Origin: Boletus sp. NGJ
Lineage: Eukaryota; Basidiomycota; Agaricomycetes; Boletales; Boletaceae
Reading direction: 5' to 3'
DNA: 64,000 bases
NCBI GenBank assembly: GCA_019096195.1
Contig: JAGTXK010000027.1
Coordinates: 434,001-498,000 of the forward strand
The notes under the pieces: model-generated
What the model was told of the DNA's origin: nothing
The model's input: the letters and a program-made list of their open reading frames with translations, nothing else
Databases searched by the model: none
Program-made: the position numbers and the translations under genes
In this document: positions 11,940 to 20,741 of the stretch, one piece after another
How the letters are laid out: every line of letters starts with the position of its first letter
Position numbering within the stretch: the first letter of the stretch is position 1

Positions 11940-12891
11940 TTAGTGTACACCGGCACCAAGGTTCATCGCACCCAGTACGATTTCCCATGCGAGATCGAGA
12001 CAATCCCAGAGTTCGGGATCATGCACGCCGAGGGCGACCGCGTTACGCCAGACAGCGGCGATATTCTGGGAGACGTTGGTAAGCGCCCCCATTCCCGGCG
12101 CTGAAGAGAGGAGGTGGGCCGAAAGCGAGTGCAATGCGGGGCCGGCGGAAAGCGTGCCCCTTAAAGCCTGAGAGGATGTAAGGGTGGAGAGGAAGGCTGA
12201 GGGAATCGCTGGGACAAGCGTGGAGAGTAGTTGGGCGACAGAGTGCGTATACAAAAACGCGTGCAGTGGCGCGAATGCGGCAGGTGAGGGCACCGAGAGC
12301 GGGAGGATGGGGAGGGTGACGCTGACTGTGGCGTTTGGATGTCCGGACACAGCAGAAGGGGGTAAACGAGGAAGGGATGCGCACTGAGATGCAAGGACGA
12401 CCGCGTGAGTGGGGACGAGGAGCGCAGAAGAGTCCTGGGAAGATGATCTGGAGAGAGCCAGGATATGCGTTGGGAAGGATGGTGCTTGGGAAGTTGCACG
12501 GAGCGGAATGGAGAGGGATCGCGTTTGATGGAGCTGCGACCGGGGCATCGAAGATGGCAGATGGGATGGCGAGAGTGCCGATATACCAGCCAACATGCTA
12601 CGGAATCGTAAGCAATGAGAGCCATGGGTGAACATAGGGTACTCACTGGTTGGCTTGGACGCGCAATCCACGGCGAATATACTCGATAGCGACGCCGGCC
12701 AGTTCTGGTGCGACTGCTGCAATGTTCTGGGCAGGTATGTCGGCATAAGGCGGACGCTGAAGAGTGCGGGGGAGTTGAACGTTGGTGGGATAGGATTGCT
12801 GAGCAGAGTACATAGCAGATGCAGAGGACACGTCTTCAGAGTCCCAGATGGCTTTCGTCTGGATGGGGTGGGCGGGGCGAAGCTGGAACAT
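11940..12891 (-). CDS. clp1: Clp1-like protein (mating/clamp-cell developmental regulator)
   Basis: Two exons: ATG at 12891 (MFQLRPAHPIQTKAIWDSED), intron 12598-12646, stop at 11940, about 300 residues. The sequence resembles the basidiomycete Clp1 family (clampless1 of Coprinopsis, Clp1 of Ustilago): the N-terminal block with APELAGVAIEYIRRGLRV, the middle block with SLSIPLRATSQAPSFPTH, and the C-terminal block with ALGVHDPELWDCLDLAWEIV. In those fungi it acts downstream of the A (homeodomain) mating-type factors to start clamp-cell formation and dikaryotic growth. It is predicted intracellular, with no signal peptide or membrane segment. A second frame-shifted minus ORF over the same DNA is a shadow. 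The 1.4 kb upstream holds no other gene and may be its regulatory region. Family recognition is from memory. Confidence 0.8.
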
Positions 12892-14284
12892 TATAGGACT
12901 TGTTGGAAGATGAGTATGGGAAATGATCTAATGGAGTAGGATGTTGTTCCGTTAATGCGCTGGAAGCGGGCTGTGAGTCTGAGACCTTACCGAGGACGAC
13001 GAAAGTTCTTATACTCGTGAAAGCGCCATTTGTAGCACAAAGATATGTTAAAGACATGGCGGACCAGGGACCTGCCTTCTTGCGCATTTGGTCAATCGTT
13101 TGTTTGGTGACGGTTTAGGCAACTCCTCCGCCTCGCGTCCTTTGCGATGAACTCTAATACAACGCGTACACACGAATGCCTGATAATCTTGGTAGTCATC
13201 ACAACGTTCCTGGAGCCTTGTTCTACCTTTAGCTGCCCTATGTTTTCTTTTTTTTTTTTTTCGCTTCCAGACAAGGTTGTCCGACGGATACAACGACACA
13301 CGAGGCCCGCTTACTACCGGTCGTGCACTCTGATACGCGTGTCCCTTGGAAATGGAATGCCTTGTTGATCTGCGCTATGTATTGTAACTGAGTTCCTGCC
13401 GAGAGTCGTACCACTCATCTTCTCCCGCGTGTTTTCTCGGGCTCCGTCTTGTGGCAAGGGCGTCACACCTGGACCGTCTCGAACAAACCTAATTCATTTG
13501 ATGTTAGCCATCCAAGTCGGAACGATTTATGACCGGCCTCACCACCCGACCTCTGATGGCTCTTATCGATATCCCAGGTATCTGATGGCGTCCACAGGGA
13601 CCCACCTGGCCCACACCGAACACTTCGCAAGGCACGGCTGTGTGCAGTAGATCCACCATGTTGCACATAAGGCTGGTCAGATGAGATAACTCTCGTGCAC
13701 GTGTCCATTCTCCCGTGCTCCACTCCCACTACTCAATTGCTCCTCGTGTCCATAAAGTGTCTACAGACGCCCGCCTGTCTCCGGGGGTACTGTATCCTGC
13801 AGGCAGACTTGTGGATCGGGAACTTGGCGAGTGTGGCCACGGGTAGGCACGTGGGCCTCCGGATCTTCTACCCATCGTGTTTACCAACACTTGCCGGTAA
13901 CTTGATATCATGCAGTTGAATTTGTGAGCGAGCTGTCATGGGTCATGTCATACGCACCGCGTTCGCGAAGTATTGAAAGCTAGTTAAAGTTCGTAGTAAG
14001 TAGCTTTCCAACAGTAGACGTAAGTTCTTTGGCTTGTCATCGCAGCTTGTCTTGTCAGCCATTATGTCATGTGAACCGATTTGCGGACTGCGAGACACTC
14101 GCGGCCAATGAGGCTGGTCTTGTTTAGGAGTGGCAAAATGTACTTGGTATGCACCCACTACTAGTATGTATTTGAATCGATGATAACGCACCAACGGAGT
14201 CGAGCGGGACACCGTCGTACTAAGTTGGGACGATATCGCACATCGGGGTACTCGGGATGCAACGGGGTACTTAGTACTTAGATT
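12892..14284. other. Intergenic, upstream of the Clp1-like gene
   Basis: No gene is recognised. A T-run (tttctttttttttttttcgc) lies near 13245-13263. The remainder has scattered short frames on both strands with no family resemblance. By position it includes the Clp1-like promoter; no specific operator was identified. Confidence 0.4.
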
Positions 14285-14400
14285 ACGGGGGATAAACGCA
14301 AAACAGAGGACAATATAACAGAAAGAAACATAAGCACAAAAAGTATGAAAACCGAGAGCCATGCAATAAACTCGATGACACAGTGTGCTGTAGGTCGAGT
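14285..14400. repeat. Sequence resembling the SET1 3' flank
   Basis: The segment 14298-14395 (aaaacagaggacaatataac, then cagaaagaaa and ccatgcaataaactcgatga) resembles 20463-20575 just beyond the SET1 stop (aaaacagaataacagaaaga, then ccatgcaataatctcgatga) in the same orientation, with gaps. It abuts the 3' flank of the first peptidase copy. Detected by eye; the similarity is moderate and low-complexity A/G runs contribute to it. Confidence 0.45.
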
Positions 14401-14491
14401 AGAGGCCCATCTGCATCAGGCTAGTCTCGGATTTCGCGACCAAAACTGTTCAGTGACACACCTGGTACTTCGCCGACGTACTACTTGATTT

Positions 14492-14509
14492 GTAAACGCT
14501 ACAGTTTAC
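14492..14509. other. Short hairpin in the peptidase 3' flank
   Basis: GTAAAC-gctaca-GTTTAC is a six-base perfect inverted repeat, about 115 bases beyond the peptidase stop codon. The same hairpin is preserved in copy 2 near 17459-17476. A role in mRNA 3'-end structure is possible but not shown. Confidence 0.35.
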
Positions 14510-14621
14510 GACACAGAGGGTATTTTGCTGGTATAGTAATAAAGTGAAATAACAAGATACGCAAGGGCACAAGAAGTACTGACCTCTCTCAATAAATAAA
14601 TTACGCAGAAGATTCCCTACG

Positions 14622-15506
14622 TTACACGTACTGAATCGTGACGGACGACCCGTTGGTCGTGACATTGGTCAGAACTTTGTTGTTCTGCTCAATCTCTACG
14701 ATGGTGGCACCAGAGGGGTAATAGTGCTGCGTCCCAGTTGCCACGGCGTTCGTAAACGTGACTGTACCAAAATCGGCAAAGGAGACGAGGCTATTACCCC
14801 TCTGGTAATCTTGAACGATCCACTCCGCATTCTGACGGCACAGTGAAGCAGAGGAATTGAGACTCTGGGACACACGCTGGTTGTTAGTCAGGTTCTCTAT
14901 CGTCACAGTGCCAGAATTCGGGGACAAAGCGACGACAGTGAGTTTGATGTCATCTCCAGCAGAGATTTCGATCTGAGTTGAGAAGTAAACCAGTGGAGAT
15001 GGGTACCACTCGTACCAAGCTGTTCGCGAAGGGAGCAGTGAGATATGCGTGAATACATGATTTAATACCATCTTACTAGTATATAAAGGTTGACTTTTTT
15101 CGATGGCCCGGATGAGCATAATACCAGTTTGAAGAACAGTATTTGTGCAAGTGTCACCATCGATACCGACCCAGATGGAAGCAGAAGACCCAACCGTACC
15201 CGAAGGAGTGGGGACGGTAAAGGTCCCGGTGACAGTGCTGAACGTTGCCTGTTAAAACGAGACGAGGATGAGATCATGTGCGATCACAAACACTAGGAAA
15301 ATGTTACAGACATTACTCTCAACCCAGACAGCGCCAGCGTAATTGCTACTGTATGAAATAGCACCAGTACCCGACCCTAGACGCCTGTTGACCCGGGACT
15401 GATGGCTCTCACCGCGGCGAGCAATGCGAGCGCTTAACCCAGCAGGAACAGCCAGAACCACAGGGGAGAGCAATAAGCTGCCGAAAAGGGCAACGTTGAA
15501 GAACAT
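14622..15506 (-). CDS. Secreted glutamic peptidase, G1 family (eqolisin), copy 1
   Basis: Pepstatin-insensitive acid endopeptidase of the scytalidoglutamic-peptidase/aspergillopepsin-II family, secreted to digest protein at low pH. ATG at 15506. Signal peptide MFFNVALFGSLLLSPVVLA, then a short propeptide with a dibasic region (RIARRGES), then the mature beta-sandwich. Family marks: YAGAVWVES, WVGIDGDTC, the catalytic Gln in VLQTG, AWYEWYP-type segment (here TWYEWYP), and the catalytic Glu in NAEWIVQDY; it ends TIQYV. Three exons with clean frame joins (introns about 15246-15318 and 15017-15076). The length is typical. It is duplicated at 17587-18473 with a duplicated promoter, so the two are probably co-regulated. 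Confidence 0.92.
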
Positions 15507-15905
15507 GATGCAGGTAATGGAGTGGGGATGGCCGAAAGAATGCGAACCTGACGTTAAACGAACATACCTTGGACCAGGCTGTTACGCGTACTGCTTATCG
15601 CCTAAAATGTTTGCATTCAGGACAAGCATGCTCGTCATGAAACCAAAAGCGCAGTCTTGTGTTTCAATCATGCACAGCCCTGCAGTATGGAATAACACAG
15701 GTTCAGTTGCTTTGAGAAAACTTGACAGTTAATGATCACGAATAACCGAAGTGAATCTTGCTGATGTGACCATCAAGTAAAAACCGTCCGTCGGCTGCCT
15801 TCGCACTTTTGCATTGGTTGAGAGGCCTTAGAATCCGAAGCATATTCATATCTTATTACTTGACTAAAACGAACGAACAAACAAGTTGAAGCAGACCTCG
15901 AGGCG

Positions 15906-17367
15906 AGCGTTTTCGGCCTGCCACTGAAGTGATTCAGGCAGTGTCACTCGCGTCATGATAGCGATCGCTAATCTTGCCAGTGCTTGTCAAGGTTTCTGCC
16001 GTGTCGCCCTGGTGTTTCCTGTGTCGGAATGCTAGTCGCGACTACTAAGTTGACACTTGCAAAGCAAGGTCTGTCACTAGTTCGCAAGATGGCAATGCCG
16101 TCCCCGCTACGTATGTTGTATGGTGTTTGTCGCATGGTGCAGAGACGAAAATCCATGGGGAATTAGCGAAGCGTACGATAATAATCTCGTTCGTTCGTCG
16201 TCGATATCACCCGCCTCTCATGTCGCGGCCAATCCCCTTCCAGCATCTGGTGCCAGGAGCTCTAGCGAATGCGTAGCCGAGACATCGGCATTGCTTTCAC
16301 AGGCATCGCTTTCACAGGCATGTACCCGCTTTGTTTCTCCCGCTATCAGGTCATCGATGTCGCAGAGTCCCTCACGCATTCCACTTGTGCCCCTTATCCG
16401 TTCGATACCCGACTTCCCGTTCAATCAAGGAAGATTATAAACCTAGTTGCCCTCCCTCTGCTTCAAGTGCCTCTGCAGTCAATGATTCCAAGGGTCGCTC
16501 CCCGCCGTGAAGTGAAATGCCATCCTACGGATTCCGGCTGTCATTGAGGCCTGAGGTCTCAACACCCCTTTGCAAGTAAAGTTCCGTCCGAGGAGAAAAG
16601 TCCTGTGCGAACTCTACTGGCATCGGGCAGTAGACGTGCACCGCCGTTCACACCACGGGATGGTAGTGACATTAGTGTGTGGTCAAAGCCAGTGATCTCT
16701 ACATTAAAGGCTCAGGGCATGCGAGGATGCGTAGCATGTCGTTTGAGGATCCGCAGCCCATACGTGACCAGGAGCACGCAAAGATGGATCTCATGGGTGA
16801 GCAGAGAATGCGAGGACAGGGATACAGCGAGACCAAGGCTGCAATCGAAGTTCGACGTTCTTGTCTTATCATTCTGATCAGCTGAATCTTTTAGCTTGGC
16901 AATATCGTCAATGGTTGTGGGCTGCCGGTGACTTGGGACTGCGTGGTCACACCAGCGATGAACGTGGCGATGGAAAATGGTGTCCATGTGATGATGCAAC
17001 CTGAATGGAACCCTGGCTGCTTGATAGTCCCTCTATGTACTCAACCTCTGTGAGTACAAACATCTCTACCCGCGCTCAGACCCGTGACCGAGGAGGGTAA
17101 CTTATGAACCGCTGACGGGTACGGGTACTGGTGGTGGGGATAAGCCAGAGTATACCCGTGCCAATCTGATCTTCCACATGTATTATCTGGTCGTGCTGAA
17201 CAAACCGTTTCTCCTCACTCGATGTAACTCATGCTTTCTAACGCCTTAACTAAGATCTAAGGTTTGAGTGACATTATTAAATACCGTTTTTCTGTAACCG
17301 TACTGACTCTAAAGAACTAAAGCATCGCGCTTGTTTATTGATCGTTGTAGCGTCATAGCAGTGGGTC
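15906..17367. other. Spacer between the two peptidase units
   Basis: About 1.46 kb without a recognised gene. A small tandem repeat (gcatcgctttcaca, twice) lies at about 16287-16320. Short open frames on both strands have no family resemblance. This spacer is not visibly repeated elsewhere in the window. Confidence 0.5.
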
Positions 17368-18885
17368 GAGTAGACGTCTGCATCAGGCTAGTCTCGGATT
17401 TCGCGATCAAACTGTTCAGTGACACACTTGGTACTTCGCCGACGTACTACTTGATTTGTAAACGCTACAGTTTACGACACAGAGGGTATTTTGCTGGTAT
17501 AGTAATAAAGTGAAATAACAAGATACGCAAGGGCACAAGAAGTACTGACCTCTCTCAATAAATAAGCCACGCAGAAATTCCCTAAATCACACGTACTGAA
17601 TCGTGACAGACGCCCCGTTGGTCGTGACATTGGTCAGAACTTTGTTGTTCTGACCAATCTCTACGATGGTGGCGCCAGAGGGGTAATAGTTCTGCGTCCC
17701 AGTTGCCACGGCGTTCGTAAACGTGACTGTACCAAAATCGGCAAAGGGGACGAGGTTATTACCCATCTGGTAATCTTCAACAATCCACTCCACATTCTGA
17801 CCGCACAGGGAAGCAGAGGAGTTGAGGCTCTGGGACGCAAGCTGGTTGTTAGTCAGGTTCTCTATCGTTACAGTGCCAGAATTCGGGGACCAAGCGACGA
17901 CAGTGAGTTTGATGTCATCTCCAGCAGAGATTTCGATCTGATTTGAGAACTGGTTAGAAAGAGCGGGATACCACTCGTACCAAGCTGTTCGTGAAGGGAG
18001 CAGTGAGATATGCGAGAATCATAGTTTAATACCACCTTACCACTGTATGTAGGTTGACTTTGTTCGACGGTGAGCACAATACCGGTTTGGAGAATAGCAT
18101 TTGTGCAAGTGTCACCATCGATACCGACCCAGATGGCAGCAGAAGACCCAACCGAGCCCGAAGGAGTGGGGACGGTAAAGGTCCCGGTGACAGTGCTGAA
18201 CGTTGCCTGTTAAAACGAGACGAGGATGAGATCATGTGCGATCACAAACACTAGGAAAATGTTACAGACATTACTCTCAACCCAGACAGCGCCAGCCCAA
18301 CTGTTACTGTATGCAACATTGGAAATAGCACCAGCACCCGACTCTAGACGGTTGTTGACCCGGGACTGATGGCTCTCACCACGGCGAGCAATGTAAGCGC
18401 TTAACCCAGAAGGAACAGCCAGAACTACAGGGGAGAGCAATAAGCTGCTGAAAAGGGCAACGTTGAAGAACATGATGCAGGTAATGGAGTGAGGATGGCC
18501 GAAAGAATTCAAACCTGGCGTTAAAAGAACGTACCTCCAGGCTTTTATACGTACTGCTTCAAATCGCTTAATGAGTTTGCATTCAGGACAAGCATGCTGA
18601 TGCGGCACACCAGGCTCGTCACGAAACCAAAAGCGCAGTCTTGTGCTTCTCACCATTTCAATCATGCACAGCCCTGCAGCATGGAATAACACAGGTTAAT
18701 TGCTTTAAGAGAACTCGACGGTTGATGATCATGATCAACCTGAGTAAATGTTGCGAACGACCATCAAGTAAAATCCGTCCGTCGCCCGCCTTCGCACTTT
18801 TGCATTGACCCAAAGCCTTTCTGAAGTATATTTCAATTATAACTTGTCCGAAACAAACGACGAACAGCAGACCTCGGGGCTTGAG
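17368..18885. repeat. Peptidase duplication unit, copy 2
   Basis: Direct-repeat partner of 14401-15905. The promoter part differs from copy 1 by small indels, for example an extra 'tgatgcggcacaccagg' near 18598, while the distal 3' flank is almost unchanged. Confidence 0.85.
17587..18473 (-). CDS. Secreted glutamic peptidase, G1 family (eqolisin), copy 2
   Basis: Same architecture as the copy at 14622-15506. ATG at 18473, signal peptide MFFNVALFSSLLLSPVVLA, propeptide with YIARRGES, then WAGAVWVES, WVGIDGDTC, catalytic Gln in ILQTG, SAWYEWYP, catalytic Glu in NVEWIVEDY, ending TIQYV. Exon 1 is a few residues longer than in copy 1 (extra NVA before YSNS). The catalytic segment WIVEDY matches the usual family form better than WIVQDY in copy 1. 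All introns are conserved in position. Amino-acid changes relative to copy 1 cluster around the middle loop (PALSNQFSN versus PSPLVYFST), which may alter surface or substrate contacts. Both catalytic residues are present in both copies. Confidence 0.92.
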
Positions 18886-18989
18886 CGGAAAGAAGACCAC
18901 AATGAAGTAATTTAGGCACTGCAAGTTTATGTCACCTACAGGGTCAATGATTCATGTACGGTTGGCTCCAACAGTTCAACATGATGGCG

Positions 18990-19030
18990 ACCGGCAACTT
19001 CCTGCAACCCGATCAACATACTATCGGTCT
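18990..19030. repeat. Short upstream repeat of the peptidase cluster
   Basis: The motif ggcgaccggcaacttcc(t)tg followed by gatcaac occurs here and again at about 20290-20328, in both cases upstream of a peptidase-derived 5' end (intact copy 2 and the relic at 19640-20050). Probably left from duplication of the promoter region. Confidence 0.45.
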
Positions 19031-19164
19031 TGACAATCCTTCAAAAAGTTAATTCTGACTTGTACTGTGTGCCATCGCTATACTTCATCAGGGTGGAATA
19101 CAATGAACCAAGTCCGATTTCCAAAGTGCTGCCATCATGTTTCGGGCAAAGTCACACTCTGACG

Positions 19165-19410
19165 GAGCTTGTGCCGCAGCCTTCCTCAGCCGCCCCACAA
19201 ACACCTCATTTCCTCACCTTATACAACCCTGCCGCAACGACACATTTCGCAATATCTTTCTCCAACAGCACCCTCAGCAACCTGCTCCGCCGTGGCCACA
19301 TCTCTCAAGGGCGGTGGACACGTTGTCATAATCACCGAGTGATGTACGACCATCCATTTACCCGTGTTCACTGTTAACACCTTCCCTGCCCCATTGCGTG
19401 CGCTGGGGCA
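19165..19410 (-). pseudogene. Decayed fragment of the neighbouring SET1 gene
   Basis: Minus-strand reading gives VNTGKWMVVHHSVIMTTCPP, then PLRDVATAEQ. This mirrors SET1 at 22517-22625 ([20 protein letters not shown], then [11 protein letters not shown]). The DNA similarity continues leftwards, with 'gccgcaacgac' and 'ttctccaacagcaccct' corresponding to SET1 22389-22432. An internal stretch of about 90 bases present in SET1 is missing. The orientation matches SET1. It is fused at its right end to a peptidase fragment, so an open frame of 100 codons (19219-19521) spans the junction. No start codon, promoter or conserved domain supports function. It is best read as a relic of local rearrangement. 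Confidence 0.75.
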
Positions 19411-19625
19411 GGGTGTGGGGGCGGTAAAGGTCCAGGTACCAGTGATAGAAGCAAAAGTCCCCTGTCGAAATAGATAGAGTGAGGCCGAGCGCGGTGGCGA
19501 ACTGAATATTACAGACACCAACTTTAGCGCCGACGGCGCCAGCTCAATTCGTGTTGTATGCGGTGTGGAGGACAGAATTAGAAGCCTACTTGAGAGAGTT
19601 GATGACGGCCCTCATTGATCATGTT
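19411..19625 (-). pseudogene. Glutamic peptidase relic, exon 1/exon 2 part
   Basis: The segment matches the intact peptidases around their first intron: 'ggtaaaggtccaggtaccag' (19420 region) corresponds to 18175-18194, 'attacagacaccaactttag' (19506 region) to the intron end near 18259, and the block near 19585-19610 to the propeptide region near 18340-18385. Translation includes FASITGTWTFTAPTP, compared with FSTVTGTFTVPTP in the intact genes. The signal peptide and the catalytic C-terminal domain are absent from this piece. It joins directly to the SET1-derived fragment on its left. Clearly non-functional as a peptidase. Confidence 0.7.
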
Positions 19626-19639
19626 TCACTCGAATAAGC

Positions 19640-20050
19640 ACGGGGAACTAGAGTATGGTCGGCCATACTCCGGCTCAGCGTGAGAGTGATTCCATGTCGC
19701 CCGTTCGTCAAGACAGAGGTCAGAACTTGAACGTTTGGGAAGATGTCGGGAGAGAGGGTATTTGTAGCTCTCAAATATCCCAGTGGCCGTGCGTTCGTAA
19801 AGGTGATACGGTATTACCAGCACGACGTAACCATTTCGGCGACTCTGGCCGCACAAAGTGACATTCTCAGACACGGACTGGCCGGATGCAGTGCCAGAAG
19901 TCGGGGAGGCAGTGGCGACCGACACCATCAGATACGGGGGCGAACAATAAATGACTGAAAGGAGCGAGGTTGAAAAGGCATAATGAGTCGGAATACAGTA
20001 GATAGCCGAGACAAGAGGATCCTGGCGTCGAAAGAACGTACCTCTAAACT
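19640..20050 (-). pseudogene. Glutamic peptidase relic, signal-peptide and C-terminal parts joined
   Basis: The right end (19945-20050) resembles the 5' leader and signal-peptide coding region of the intact copies (compare 18445-18540). The left part (19680-19930) resembles the C-terminal domain, with 'cagtgccagaagtcggggag' matching 17872-17890 and 'gcgttcgtaaaggtga' matching the region near 17711. The whole middle of the gene is missing here. Together with the fragment at 19411-19625 this suggests either two separate truncated copies or one copy whose parts were shuffled. Translation is broken and the catalytic Glu region is not preserved. Confidence 0.65.
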
Positions 20051-20741
20051 TTGACTGTTCAACCTGGATCCGGAGGCCTGAAATTGTAACTTAGAGCCAG
20101 GCCGAGCCGCCACTTCAATCAGGCTTCAAGATGTGTGGTACTTGCCAGGTTTCACCTGCCCAGTACTGAGTTGCCCTTTCTGTGACAACGGGTGCCTCCC
20201 GCCAGTAAATCCCCAATGAAGACGCACTGAGCGTTCAAGCTGTTACAAACGGGCGTGAAAGAAAACTCTTGGGGGTTTCACGGTTCCAAGTGACGGCGAC
20301 CGGCAACTTCCTTGAATGTTGATCAACTGAGTCGGTTTGAATAGCTTGCCATCATGCCTCGTCGAGCGACCATTGCGTATAATACCACAGTGCTCACACG
20401 AACCATCCGTGAAAATACACACAGTACAGCTTGTAATGGTCAGTAGATTGCTGGCGATGCAATGCAAAACAGAATAACAGAAAGAAAGAAAATAGACAAC
20501 AGAAGACGTAAGAAAAGAGATACCGAAAAAAAGAAAAGAAAGAAAACCATGCAATAATCTCGATGATACATAGCGGTGTGAGTTTGGACCTGTTAAAACC
20601 ATATGAGGGGTGTATGACGGGGGGGTATGATTTGCATTCGACGTGAGGCGTGACCAGAGAGACCAGTGAAATATTTTTAAAATGAAGGAAGGCGTGCGCA
20701 AGGACCACGATGGACCAAAGAAGGAACGCAAAGACAGGGGT
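20051..20741. other. SET1 3' flank and relic upstream region
   Basis: Contains the duplicated motif ggcgaccggcaacttcc at about 20290 and an A/G-rich stretch at 20465-20560 (repeated gaaagaaa/aagaaaag units) within the likely SET1 3' UTR. Long minus-strand open frames here continue out of frame from SET1 and are not genes. Confidence 0.5.

Larger units (their letters stand above)
14401..15905. repeat. Peptidase duplication unit, copy 1
   Basis: This ~1.5 kb unit matches 17368-18885 in direct orientation, about 2.97 kb apart. It covers the 3' flank, the whole peptidase gene with introns, and roughly 400 bp of promoter. Parts of the non-coding 3' flank (around 14475-14590) appear identical between copies, while the upstream end fades after the shared 'agcagacctcg' near 15890-15903. 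Confidence 0.85.

Noticed and set aside
13943-14443. 166-codon minus-strand frame upstream of the peptidase units
   Set aside because: Biased composition, no family resemblance, and it ends inside the duplicated flank; nothing supports a gene.
16287-16320. Two copies of gcatcgctttcaca as a possible array
   Set aside because: Only two units with no spacers; not a CRISPR array or meaningful satellite.
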